Below, in pieces: positions 8,288-16,629 of a stretch of DNA of 64,000 bases. Position numbers and translations under genes: made by a program. The notes under the pieces were generated by a model. That model searched no databases. It saw nothing but the letters and a program-made list of their open reading frames with translations, and was not told the origin of the DNA. The stretch's first letter is position 1; each line of letters opens with the position of its first letter. This DNA is from Oscillospiraceae bacterium (GTDB taxonomy: Bacteria; Bacillota; Clostridia; Oscillospirales; Oscillospiraceae): positions 122,412 through 186,411 of the forward strand of contig JAHHRW010000004.1 in assembly GCA_020025575.1 (NCBI GenBank), given 5' to 3'.

Positions 8288-9892
8288 TTAGGACTTCTTG
8301 GAGGCATCCTGCTTGGCCAGGTAGTCGTCGTAAGTTCCATAGTAGTCCACGATGGTGCCGTCGGGCTGGAATGCGATGACACGGTTACAGACGGAAGACA
8401 GCATTTCGTGGTCGTGGCTTGCTAGCAGCACAACGCCGGTGAAAGCTTCCAGACCCTTGTTTACGGCCTGAATGGATTCCATATCCAGATGGTTGGTGGG
8501 CTGATCCAGCAGCACCACGTTGGCTCCGGACAGCATCATCTTAGAGAGCATGCAGCGCACCTTTTCACCACCGGACAGAACATCAACACTTTTGAATACA
8601 TCTTCGCCGGAGAACAGCATACGGCCCAGGAAGCCGCGCAGGTACACATCGTCCTTCTTGGCGGAGTATTCTCTCAGCCAGTCAACCAGCTCACTCTTAT
8701 TGCCTTCAAAGTAGGGGGTGGTGTCTTTGGGCAGATAGCTGCGGGAAGTGGAAATGCCCCACTTGATAGAACCTTCATCAGGTTCCAGTTCCCCCATGAG
8801 GATCTGGAAAAGAGCGGTCTGTGCCAGCTCGTTTTCACCCACAAATGCAATCTTATCGGTACGGTTCACGGAGAAGTAAACCTTGTCCAGCAGCTTTTCA
8901 CCGTCCACGGTGACAGATACATCTTTAACGGTCAGAACATCCTTGCCCAGTTCCCGCTCAGGGGTAAAACCAACAAAGGGATAACGGCGGGAGGAGCAGG
9001 GCATTTCTTCAACAGTCAGCTTGTCCAGCAGTTTCCGGCGGGCAGTTGCCTGCTTGGCCTTGGCTTTATTGGCAGAGAAGCGCTGAATGAACAGCTGCAA
9101 TTCTTCGATCTTTTCCTGATTGCGCTTATTCTTGTTGCGCAGCATGGCCTGAACCATCTGAGAGGATTCGTACCAGAAATCGTAGTTACCCACATACATC
9201 TTGATTTTGCCGTAGTCAATATCCACAGTGTGGGTGCAGACAGTATTCAGGAAATGGCGGTCGTGGCTGACAGCGATGACCATGCCGGGGAAGTCCAGCA
9301 GGAAATCTTCCAGCCAGTTAATGGATTCGATATCCAGGTTGTTGGTAGGCTCGTCAAGCATAACAATGTCGGGGTTGCCGAACAGAGCCTGAGCCAGCAG
9401 AACCTTGACCTTCAGTCTGGGGTCGATGTCGCCCATGATATCGTAGTGATTCTCGGTGGGAACACCCAGACCCTGCAGGATGCGGGATGCGTCGCTTTCT
9501 GCTTCCCAGCCACCCAATTCTGCAAATTCAGCCTCGAGATCGGCTGCACGGAGGCCATCTTCATCGGTGAAGTCAGGCTTTTCGTAAATGGCGTCCTTTT
9601 CCTTCATTACATCGTACAGGTGCTGATTGCCCATGATGACGGTGTCCATGATGGAAAATTCATCGTAGGCATTCTGGTTCTGTTTCAGGACGGAAACACG
9701 CTGATTGGGAGCCACGGTGATGGAGCCGGTGGTGGAATCCAGCTCGCCGTAGAGAATCCGCAGGAAGGTAGACTTGCCTGCGCCGTTGGCGCCGATGATG
9801 CCATAGCAGTTGCCGGGGAGGAACTGCAGATCTACATGCTGGAACAGCCACTGGCCGCCAAATTGCATACCTAAATTGCTGACAGTGATCAT
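8288..9892 (-). CDS. ABC-F ATPase, YbiT/YkpA type
   Basis: ABC-F proteins act on ribosomes and have no membrane domain. The 534 residues hold two ABC modules joined by a basic helical linker (about 245-300). Site one is intact: Walker A GANGAGKST at 34-42, Walker B LDEP at 179-182, signature LSGGEK at 439-444. Site two is degraded throughout: Walker A reads GENELAQTA (352-360), the first signature is GDIDPRLKV instead of LSGG, and the second Walker B is LDQP with Gln464 in place of the catalytic Glu. Overall order and the phrase DEPTNNLDIESINWLE match the YbiT/YkpA branch. It heads a likely operon with argS. The closest role, translation regulation or antibiotic protection, cannot be told from sequence. 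Confidence 0.9.
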   Translation of the reverse strand: MITVSNLGMQFGGQWLFQHVDLQFLPGNCYGIIGANGAGKSTFLRILYGELDSTTGSITVAPNQRVSVLKQNQNAYDEFSIMDTVIMGNQHLYDVMKEKDAIYEKPDFTDEDGLRAADLEAEFAELGGWEAESDASRILQGLGVPTENHYDIMGDIDPRLKVKVLLAQALFGNPDIVMLDEPTNNLDIESINWLEDFLLDFPGMVIAVSHDRHFLNTVCTHTVDIDYGKIKMYVGNYDFWYESSQMVQAMLRNKNKRNQEKIEELQLFIQRFSANKAKAKQATARRKLLDKLTVEEMPCSSRRYPFVGFTPERELGKDVLTVKDVSVTVDGEKLLDKVYFSVNRTDKIAFVGENELAQTALFQILMGELEPDEGSIKWGISTSRSYLPKDTTPYFEGNKSELVDWLREYSAKKDDVYLRGFLGRMLFSGEDVFKSVDVLSGGEKVRCMLSKMMLSGANVVLLDQPTNHLDMESIQAVNKGLEAFTGVVLLASHDHEMLSSVCNRVIAFQPDGTIVDYYGTYDDYLAKQDASKKS

Positions 9893-10017
9893 TTCATACT
9901 CCTTACATCATACAAATGTCATTCTATTATTATGGACCCGAAAAATATCGGAACATAGCTATACATCTTAAATATAGCATAGAATTGTAAATAATCAAAG
10001 AACTTTTTACAAGGGGG

Positions 10018-10045
10018 TTGCATTTTCTGTTGGATATGATATAAT
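10018..10045 (+). promoter_or_regulatory. htpG promoter
   Basis: TTGCAT (10018-10023) and a perfect TATAAT (10040-10045) are 16 bases apart, immediately ahead of the CIRCE operator. Confidence 0.8.
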
Positions 10046-10046
10046 T

Positions 10047-10073
10047 TTAGCACTCAGTATAAAAGAGTGCTAA
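10047..10073 (+). promoter_or_regulatory. CIRCE operator (HrcA binding site)
   Basis: A perfect TTAGCACTC, nine-base spacer, GAGTGCTAA lies two bases after the -10 box and 27 bases before htpG. This is the exact consensus for the heat-shock repressor HrcA, so htpG here is predicted to be repressed until heat or protein stress. Confidence 0.95.
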
Positions 10074-10100
10074 TTTTGAAAGGAAGCGGAGATAAGCACT

Positions 10101-11990
10101 ATGGAAAAACAGCAATTTAAAGCAGAGTCCAAGCGTCTGCTGGACTTGATGATCAATTCCATTTATACCCATCAGGAGATCTTCTTGAGAGAGATCATTT
10201 CCAATGCATCTGACGCCATCGATAAACTGGCATACACGGCCCTCACTGATGAGAAGGTGGGACTGAATCGGGATGATTTTGCGATTACCATTACCCGTGA
10301 CCAGGACAATCGAGTTCTGACAGTTTCTGATAACGGCATCGGCATGAGCAAGGAAGATCTGGAGGAGAATCTGGGTACCATCTGCAAGTCCGGTTCTTTG
10401 AACTTTAAGCAGAATATGGAAAAAAGTGATGACATTGATATCATCGGTCAGTTTGGTGTAGGTTTCTATGCTGCATTCATGGTGGCAAGTTCCATTACGG
10501 TGGTTTCTAAGAAGTATGGCCAGGACAAGGCATGGAAGTGGACTTCCGACGGCGCTGAAGGCTATACCATTGAAGAGACAACCCGTGAGATGCCCGGTAC
10601 CGATGTGATTATGACCCTGAAAGCGGATACCGAGGATGAAAAGTATTCTGAATTCCTGGAAGAGTACCAGATTCGGTCCCTGATTCGCAAGTATTCAGAC
10701 TATATTCGCTACCCCATTCGCATGGAGGTGTCCAAGTCCCGCAAGAAGGAAGGCTGTCCAGATGATGCCCCTGAGTATGAGTCCTACATGGAGATGGATA
10801 CGCTGAACTCTATGGTACCCATCTGGCAGAGAAATAAGAAGGATGTCACGGATGAAGAGTATGAAAGTTTCTACCGGGAGAGGTTCTACGACTACAATAA
10901 GCCCCTGCGCACCATCCATGTCAATGCAGAAGGAAGCGTGAGCTATAAGGCTCTGATGTATGTGCCTGCAAAGGCTCCGTTTGATTTCTATACCAAGGAT
11001 TATAAGGGTGGCTTGCAGCTGTATTCTTCCGGCGTCATGATTATGGAGAACTGTGAAGATTTGCTTCCTGACCATTTCCGCTTTGTTCGCGGCGTTGTGG
11101 ACAGTCAGGATCTGTCCCTGAATATCAGCCGTGAGATGCTGCAGCACAATCGCCAGCTGGCAATCATTGCACGGAATCTGGAGAAGAAGATCAAGTCCGA
11201 GCTGACCGCTATGCAGGAAAATGATCGTGAGAACTATGAGAGGTTCTACAGTGTCTTCGGCCGTCAGCTGAAATATGGTACGGTTTCTGACTACGGCGCT
11301 CACAAGGAAAGCTGTCAGGATTTGCTGCTGTTCTGGTCTGCTAAGGAGAACAAGCTCATCAGCCTGAAGGAATATGTGGCTGCTATGGCAGAAGGACAGG
11401 AGAAAATCTACTATGCGCCCGGTGAAAGCACAGAACGTCTTGCAAAACTGCCTCAGGTAGAGACCCTGCTTGCAAAGGGCTATGACGTTCTGTTGTTCAG
11501 CGAGGATGTGGATGAGTTTGTGCCCCAGACTTTGGTGACTTACTCCGAGAAGTCTTTCTGCAATGCGCTGTCGGATGATCTGGGCTTGCAGAGCGAAGAG
11601 GAAAAGGCCAAGGCTGCGGAAAAGACCGAAGAGATGAAGGGCCTGCTGACCTTTGTTACCGAGAAATTGGATGGCAAGGTTAAGGAAGTCAAGCTGTCTG
11701 ATAATCTGGGCAGCCATCCCGTTTCTCTGACTCCTGAGGCTGGTATGAGCTTTGAGATGGAGAAGTATATGAAACGTGCAAATCCGGAATTTGCCTATCC
11801 TGTGGGACGGATTCTGGAGCTCAATCCAGAGCATGAGGCTGTGAAAGCAATGCAGGATGCGCTGACATCCGATCCTGAAAAGGCAGAGGATTATGCAAAA
11901 CTTCTATATGCACAGGCAGAACTGATGGCGGATTTGACCCTGGAGGACCCGGTTGAATACACCAAATTGGTTTGCAAACTTATGAAATAA
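10101..11990 (+). CDS. htpG: Chaperone protein HtpG (Hsp90)
   Basis: ATP-dependent cytosolic chaperone. The 629 residues match the bacterial Hsp90 length. The GHKL ATPase domain shows ASDAIDKL, DNGIGM and GQFGVGFYAAFMV in order. The middle domain carries GVVDSQDLSLNISREMLQ with the catalytic Arg, and a dimerisation domain follows. ATG 10101 is preceded by AAGGAAGCGGAG. The upstream promoter and CIRCE place it under HrcA, unlike htpG of Bacillus subtilis, which is in a different heat-shock class. It is a single-gene unit with its own terminator. Confidence 0.97.
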   Translation: MEKQQFKAESKRLLDLMINSIYTHQEIFLREIISNASDAIDKLAYTALTDEKVGLNRDDFAITITRDQDNRVLTVSDNGIGMSKEDLEENLGTICKSGSLNFKQNMEKSDDIDIIGQFGVGFYAAFMVASSITVVSKKYGQDKAWKWTSDGAEGYTIEETTREMPGTDVIMTLKADTEDEKYSEFLEEYQIRSLIRKYSDYIRYPIRMEVSKSRKKEGCPDDAPEYESYMEMDTLNSMVPIWQRNKKDVTDEEYESFYRERFYDYNKPLRTIHVNAEGSVSYKALMYVPAKAPFDFYTKDYKGGLQLYSSGVMIMENCEDLLPDHFRFVRGVVDSQDLSLNISREMLQHNRQLAIIARNLEKKIKSELTAMQENDRENYERFYSVFGRQLKYGTVSDYGAHKESCQDLLLFWSAKENKLISLKEYVAAMAEGQEKIYYAPGESTERLAKLPQVETLLAKGYDVLLFSEDVDEFVPQTLVTYSEKSFCNALSDDLGLQSEEEKAKAAEKTEEMKGLLTFVTEKLDGKVKEVKLSDNLGSHPVSLTPEAGMSFEMEKYMKRANPEFAYPVGRILELNPEHEAVKAMQDALTSDPEKAEDYAKLLYAQAELMADLTLEDPVEYTKLVCKLMK

Positions 11991-11994
11991 GAAT

Positions 11995-12024
11995 AAAGGA
12001 CGAGGCGATAGTCTCGTCCTTTTT
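11995..12024 (+). terminator. htpG terminator
   Basis: GGACGAG / CTCGTCC stem with flanking A and T runs, five bases after the htpG stop. Confidence 0.85.
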
Positions 12025-12040
12025 CGTCAAATTGTCAATC

Positions 12041-12069
12041 TTGCAATCAGCCGCAAAACCGAGTACACT
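12041..12069 (+). promoter_or_regulatory. Promoter of the PhoB/PhoR operon
   Basis: TTGCAA (12041-12046) and TACACT (12064-12069) with a 17-base spacer, 32 bases before the response regulator gene. Confidence 0.55.
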
Positions 12070-12101
12070 TTAAATAATACAATGTACAAGGAGGCATACG
12101 C

Positions 12102-12782
12102 ATGATTTGGTGTGTAGAGGATGATCCCAGCATCCGAGATATAGAGGTGTACGCCCTGCAAAGCACAGGATTTGCAGCCAGAGGCTTTGAAACCGGGGAT
12201 GCTTTTTGGGAGGCGGTGCAGACAGAGGTTCCGGAACTGGTGCTTTTAGATGTGATGCTGCCCGGGGTGGATGGAATCGAACTTCTGTCCAGAATGAAAA
12301 AGGATTCGACTCTTTGCGAGATTCCTGTGATTATGGCAACAGCCAAGGGGGCTGAATATGATAAAATCCAGAGCCTGGATTTGGGCGCAGACGATTATCT
12401 GGTGAAACCCTTTGGAATGATGGAGATGGTATCCCGGGTCAAGGCGGTGCTCCGGCGCTGCAAACCCAAACAGGTTCATCAGCAGCTGAAACTGGAGGGA
12501 CTGGTGATGAATCTGGATGAACATACAGTCAGCATTGAAGGGGAACGGATTATGTTGACCTACAAGGAGTTTGAGCTGCTGCGGTTGTTCCTTTCTCGTC
12601 CCGGTGTCGCGTTCACCCGGGAGCAATTGCTGAATGATGTGTGGGAGTCTGACTATTTAGGGGAAACCCGTACCGTGGATATGCACATTCGAACCCTGCG
12701 ACAGAAACTGGGCAGCTATGGGCATATGATCGAGACGGTACGCAATGTGGGCTACCGGCTGGAGGCAAAGCATGACAAGTAA
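12102..12782 (+). CDS. phoB: Response regulator, OmpR/PhoB family
   Basis: DNA-binding response regulator of 226 residues. The receiver domain has the acidic pair ED near residue 6, phospho-acceptor Asp50 (LLDVMLPG) and the conserved Lys in VKPFG. The C-terminal winged helix spans about 130-225 (TYKEFELLRLF, RTVDMHIRTLRQKLG). AAGGAGG precedes ATG 12102. Its last 11 bases overlap the sensor kinase gene, showing a coupled pair. The Na/Pi cotransporter that follows, with Pho-box-like repeats ahead of it, argues that this is the phosphate-starvation regulator; the symbol is therefore inferred from context. Confidence 0.85.
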   Translation: MIWCVEDDPSIRDIEVYALQSTGFAARGFETGDAFWEAVQTEVPELVLLDVMLPGVDGIELLSRMKKDSTLCEIPVIMATAKGAEYDKIQSLDLGADDYLVKPFGMMEMVSRVKAVLRRCKPKQVHQQLKLEGLVMNLDEHTVSIEGERIMLTYKEFELLRLFLSRPGVAFTREQLLNDVWESDYLGETRTVDMHIRTLRQKLGSYGHMIETVRNVGYRLEAKHDK

Positions 12783-14421
12783 AATCTTTCGCTCGACCAT
12801 GTTTGTGGCAGCGGTGGTTTTACTGTGCAGTCTTGGATTCATCATGGGTGTACTGTATGATTACTATGATGGAATTCAGGTGAGCCAGATAAAAAACGAA
12901 CTGATGCTGGCGGCTGCCGGAACGGAGCTGAATGGAATGGACTATCTGGAGCATGTGCAATCCGATCGCCTTCGAATCACTTGGATCGGTCAGGATGGCG
13001 TAGTGCTCTTTGATAATAAGGCAAATGTAGATTCGATGGAGAATCACGCCGATCGTGAGGAGTTTCGAGAGGCAGTTTCCTATGGAGAGGGGAGCAGTGT
13101 TCGTTATTCAGCGACGCTAACCCAAAGAACCCGCTATGAGGCCATGCAGCTATCTGACGAAAGCGTTCTGCGTGTGTCGGTGAGCGAGGCAACTTCAGCG
13201 GTTGTGATGTGGGGAATGCTGCAGCCCATTGGCGTGGTGGTTTTGATTGCAGTTGCGCTGTCTTCATTCCTTTCGATCCGAATGGCGAAACGAATCGTGA
13301 AACCGTTAAATGAGCTGGATTTGGAGCATCCTTCTGACAATGAAGTGTACGAAGAAATTATACCGCTTTTGAATCGAATCAAGCAGCAGCATCAGCAGAT
13401 TTCCTATCAGGTTCGAAAACTCAAGTATAAGACCGACGAATTTGAGCAGATTACGGCCAACATGAATGAAGGTCTCGTTTTATTGGATAAGGAAAAAATG
13501 GTGCTCAGCATCAATCCCGCAGCCAAACAGCTGTTCGGTGCAACGGATTTTTGTATTGGTCAGGACTTCCTTACGGTAGACAGAAAGCATGATGTTTGTA
13601 CCGCAGTGGAGCAGGTGTATTCCAACGGATACAGTCAGGTTCGTGTAACACGCAATGGCCGTGAATATCAGCTGGAGCTGAGCCGTATTGAGTCCCAGGG
13701 AAGTGTCATGGGTGCCGTGATTCTGGCGTTTGATATTACAGCCCAGAATTCAGCAGAGCAGACTCGACGGGAATTTTCTGCCAATGTATCCCACGAGTTG
13801 AAAACACCCCTGCAGTCCATCATCGGAAGTGCAGAGCTGCTGGAAAATGGTCTGGTGAAACCGGAGGACACCACCCGATTCGTTGGGCATATCCGAAAAG
13901 AGGCCACACGGCTGGTGAATCTGATCGAAGACATCATCCGCTTGTCGCAGTTGGATGAAGGCGCACCTATGCCACAGGAAGATGTAGATCTGCTGGAGTT
14001 GTCCAACGATGTGGTGGAGGCATTACAGCCCATCGCAGACAAAAAACAAGTTACACTGCAGGTGGAGGGAACAAGCTGCTGTGTCAACGGTGTTCGCAGA
14101 CTTCTCCACGAGATTGTTTATAATCTGTGTGAAAATGCTGTGAAATATAATGTTGTGGGCGGCAGTGTGACGGTCAATATCTCCCAACAGGATGGAAAAC
14201 GGATATTGTCCGTTTCGGATACAGGTATCGGCATCCCGTATGAACACCAGGAGAGAGTGTTTGAACGGTTTTATCGGGTGGATAAAAGCCATTCAAAACA
14301 GTCCGGCGGTACCGGATTGGGCCTGTCCATCGTAAAACATGCGGCGCAGTATCATAACGCAAAACTGGAATTGAAGAGTGCCCCGGGAGAAGGTACCACC
14401 ATTACGGTTATCTTTCCCTAA
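12772..14421 (+). CDS. phoR: Sensor histidine kinase, PhoR type
   Basis: Membrane sensor of 549 residues: TM about 9-30, an extracytoplasmic segment of roughly 115 residues, TM about 148-170, HAMP-like linker, PAS domain about 220-330, then a kinase core with His341 in SHELKTP, N box NLCENAVKY, and G boxes DTGIGI and GGTGLGLSIV. ATG 12772 overlaps the regulator gene by 11 bases. Domain order and place before a phosphate transporter fit PhoR, which phosphorylates PhoB/PhoP under phosphate limitation. Confidence 0.85.
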   Translation: MTSKIFRSTMFVAAVVLLCSLGFIMGVLYDYYDGIQVSQIKNELMLAAAGTELNGMDYLEHVQSDRLRITWIGQDGVVLFDNKANVDSMENHADREEFREAVSYGEGSSVRYSATLTQRTRYEAMQLSDESVLRVSVSEATSAVVMWGMLQPIGVVVLIAVALSSFLSIRMAKRIVKPLNELDLEHPSDNEVYEEIIPLLNRIKQQHQQISYQVRKLKYKTDEFEQITANMNEGLVLLDKEKMVLSINPAAKQLFGATDFCIGQDFLTVDRKHDVCTAVEQVYSNGYSQVRVTRNGREYQLELSRIESQGSVMGAVILAFDITAQNSAEQTRREFSANVSHELKTPLQSIIGSAELLENGLVKPEDTTRFVGHIRKEATRLVNLIEDIIRLSQLDEGAPMPQEDVDLLELSNDVVEALQPIADKKQVTLQVEGTSCCVNGVRRLLHEIVYNLCENAVKYNVVGGSVTVNISQQDGKRILSVSDTGIGIPYEHQERVFERFYRVDKSHSKQSGGTGLGLSIVKHAAQYHNAKLELKSAPGEGTTITVIFP

Positions 14422-14424
14422 AGC

Positions 14425-14458
14425 AAAGGAGCTGTGGTAAAAACACAGCTCCTTTTTT
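14425..14458 (+). terminator. phoR terminator
   Basis: A 12-base stem, AAAGGAGCTGTG / CACAGCTCCTTT, runs into a T-run three bases after the stop codon. Confidence 0.9.
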
Positions 14459-14478
14459 GCGTACAGATCACGAATTGC

Positions 14479-14537
14479 TTTACACAGATTTTACATAAGT
14501 CTTTCAAACGCTAAATAGACTTTACAATTACTTCATT
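14479..14537 (+). promoter_or_regulatory. Pho-box-like tandem repeats
   Basis: TTTACA at 14479 and 14490 and CTTTCA at 14501 follow each other with an 11-base period and 5-base gaps. A second group, TTTACA 14521 and TTCATT 14532, has the same period. Direct TT(A/T/C)ACA hexamers at 11-base spacing are the Firmicutes PhoP binding pattern. TATAAT boxes lie at 14539 and 14564. Confidence 0.65.
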
Positions 14538-14610
14538 TTATAATTATTATGTAATCAAAGGTCTATAATTATATGCACATAACAAATAAATTGAAAGATA
14601 GGTAAGAGAG

Positions 14611-16380
14611 ATGACAGTGTATATTCTAAAGATGATTTCCTTGCTAGGTGGACTTGCATTGTTCCTATTCGGCATGGACATCATGGGTAAAGCCCTGGAG
14701 CGTCAGGCCGGCGGCAAGCTCCAGACGGTTCTGGCCAAAATGAGCTCCACCGTGTTTCGTGGTTTCCTGCTTGGTCTTGCAGTTACAGCTGTAATCCAGT
14801 CTTCTTCAGCTACAACAGTTATGGTTGTCGGATTTGTAAATTCTGGCATCATGACACTGCGGCAGGCTGTTGGTGTGATTATGGGTGCCAATGTCGGCAC
14901 CACTGTTACATCTTGGATACTATCCCTGACTGCACTGGAGGGCGATAGTTTCCTGATTCAGATGTTCAAGCCCAGTACCCTGTCACCGTTTTTGGGCGTT
15001 ATAGGCATTGTCCTGTATATGTTTACCAAATCTGAGAAAAAACAGGGGATCGGTACCATTTTGCTGGGATTCATGGCGTTGATGACCGGTATGGATATCA
15101 TGAGTGATTCCATGAAATTCCTCAAAGATGAGGCATGGTTTGCAAACATGATGATCTCCTTCTCCAATCCGCTGGTCGGTATTGCGGTGGGAGCCATTCT
15201 GACGGCTGTCATTCAGTCCTCTTCCGCATCCGTTGGCATTTTGCAGAGCCTATGTTCCACAGGTGTGGTCACGGGAGGCGTGGCACTGCCGATTATTTTG
15301 GGACAGAATATCGGCACCTGTGTGACTGCATTGATCTCCACCGTTGGTGCCACCCGTAATGCACGTCGTACCGCAATGGTGCATCTGTATTTCAACATGA
15401 TTGGTGTGGCGATTTTTGCAGCACTATTTTACGGGATCGGGATGTTTATTCCTTGGGGATTTTTGGAAACGACCGCCAATGAATTTGACATTGCCATTAT
15501 TCATACCGGATTCAATTTGCTTACAACAGCGGTGATGCTGCCCTTGCATGGAGTTCTTGAAAAGCTGGCAATTCTCTCTGTTCGCGATGATAAAGAACCG
15601 GAGCAGACAGAGCTGCTGGACGAGCGCCTATTGGCGACTCCGGCGGTCGCAGTTCAGCGCGCCAAGGAGATTGCGGTACAGATGGCGGACTCCTCTGCAG
15701 ATGCAGTGGAAAAGGCATTTGGTTTAACCAAACACTTTGACCCGAAAATCATGGAACAGGTTCAGAAACTGGAGAGCATGACGGACCAGTATGAAGATGC
15801 ACTGGGCAGCTATTTGGTGAATCTGACCGGTACAAATCTGCCTGTTCAGGACAATCGGGCGGTGAATACACTGCTGTACACCATTGGAGACTTTGAACGA
15901 ATTGCCGACCATGCAGTTGCCGTATCAAGGGCAGGTGAGGAGATGTCTCGAAAGAATATGCATTTTTCCGTAGATGCGCAGAAAGAACTGGCGGTGCTGG
16001 AAAAGGCTGTTCAGGCAGTGTTGCACCGTACAGTATCGGCCTTTGATCGCAATGATTTGGAACAAGCTATGAAGGTGGAACCCTTGGAACAGGTTGTGGA
16101 TACGCTGGTGAAGGAAGTAAAGTCCCGACATGTTCGCAGACTGCGCGATGGTGTGTGTACAATGGAATATGGATTTGTTCTGGAGGATTTGCTGACATCC
16201 TATGAGCGTATTGCGGATCACTGCTCTAACGTTGCAGTTGAGATGCTGCAGGTCGCAGAGGGCAAGCTAGAGGCGCATGAGTACCTGAATGCATTAAAGT
16301 CCGGCGCACTCAGCGAGAGCGTACAGTACTCCGAACGATTCCACAAGTACCGCGCACAATATGGTTTCAAAGAAGACTAA
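14611..16380 (+). CDS. Na/Pi cotransporter with PhoU-like tail
   Basis: Sodium-driven phosphate importer of the NptA/YjbB family, 589 residues. Two inverted membrane repeats each contain the family signature: IQSSSATT near residue 68 and IQSSSAS near 206, with about eight to nine membrane segments in residues 1-330. A cytoplasmic PhoU-like helical domain fills about 345-570 (IGDFERIADHA and YERIADHCSNVA). GGTAAGAGAG precedes ATG 14611. The PhoB/PhoR pair upstream and the repeats in the promoter region predict induction by phosphate starvation. Confidence 0.92.
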   Translation: MTVYILKMISLLGGLALFLFGMDIMGKALERQAGGKLQTVLAKMSSTVFRGFLLGLAVTAVIQSSSATTVMVVGFVNSGIMTLRQAVGVIMGANVGTTVTSWILSLTALEGDSFLIQMFKPSTLSPFLGVIGIVLYMFTKSEKKQGIGTILLGFMALMTGMDIMSDSMKFLKDEAWFANMMISFSNPLVGIAVGAILTAVIQSSSASVGILQSLCSTGVVTGGVALPIILGQNIGTCVTALISTVGATRNARRTAMVHLYFNMIGVAIFAALFYGIGMFIPWGFLETTANEFDIAIIHTGFNLLTTAVMLPLHGVLEKLAILSVRDDKEPEQTELLDERLLATPAVAVQRAKEIAVQMADSSADAVEKAFGLTKHFDPKIMEQVQKLESMTDQYEDALGSYLVNLTGTNLPVQDNRAVNTLLYTIGDFERIADHAVAVSRAGEEMSRKNMHFSVDAQKELAVLEKAVQAVLHRTVSAFDRNDLEQAMKVEPLEQVVDTLVKEVKSRHVRRLRDGVCTMEYGFVLEDLLTSYERIADHCSNVAVEMLQVAEGKLEAHEYLNALKSGALSESVQYSERFHKYRAQYGFKED

Positions 16381-16397
16381 TAGAGAGCGTTCAACAT

Positions 16398-16436
16398 AAA
16401 GAGGGACACGCACAGGCGCTGTGCGTGTCCCTCTTT
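16398..16436 (+). terminator. Terminator of the Na/Pi cotransporter
   Basis: A perfect 18-base stem around a GCG loop, starting 18 bases after the stop codon. Confidence 0.9.
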
Positions 16437-16567
16437 ATATGGGCGAAAGGGGATTGTTCTATCGTATGCTCAATGTACAATATAGAATGTGAAGTACATG
16501 GTTTTCACCATCGGTGCAAATCGAGCTTTGTAACCTCAGATTGCATGCAATTCTGGCTATAAAATGC

Positions 16568-16595
16568 GAGCCCCAGAGCATATGCTCCGGGGCTC
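16568..16595 (-). terminator. Terminator of the PTS operon
   Basis: GAGCCCC / GGGGCTC stem with an inner AGCATATGCT, followed on the minus strand by GCATTTTATA. Confidence 0.75.
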
Positions 16596-16629
16596 TGTTA
16601 ATCCATGTGGGCCATGGATTATGTAGGGA

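Noticed and set aside
8489..9874. 461-codon open frame opposite the ABC-F gene
   Set aside because: Antisense shadow; the ABC-F motifs fix the real strand.
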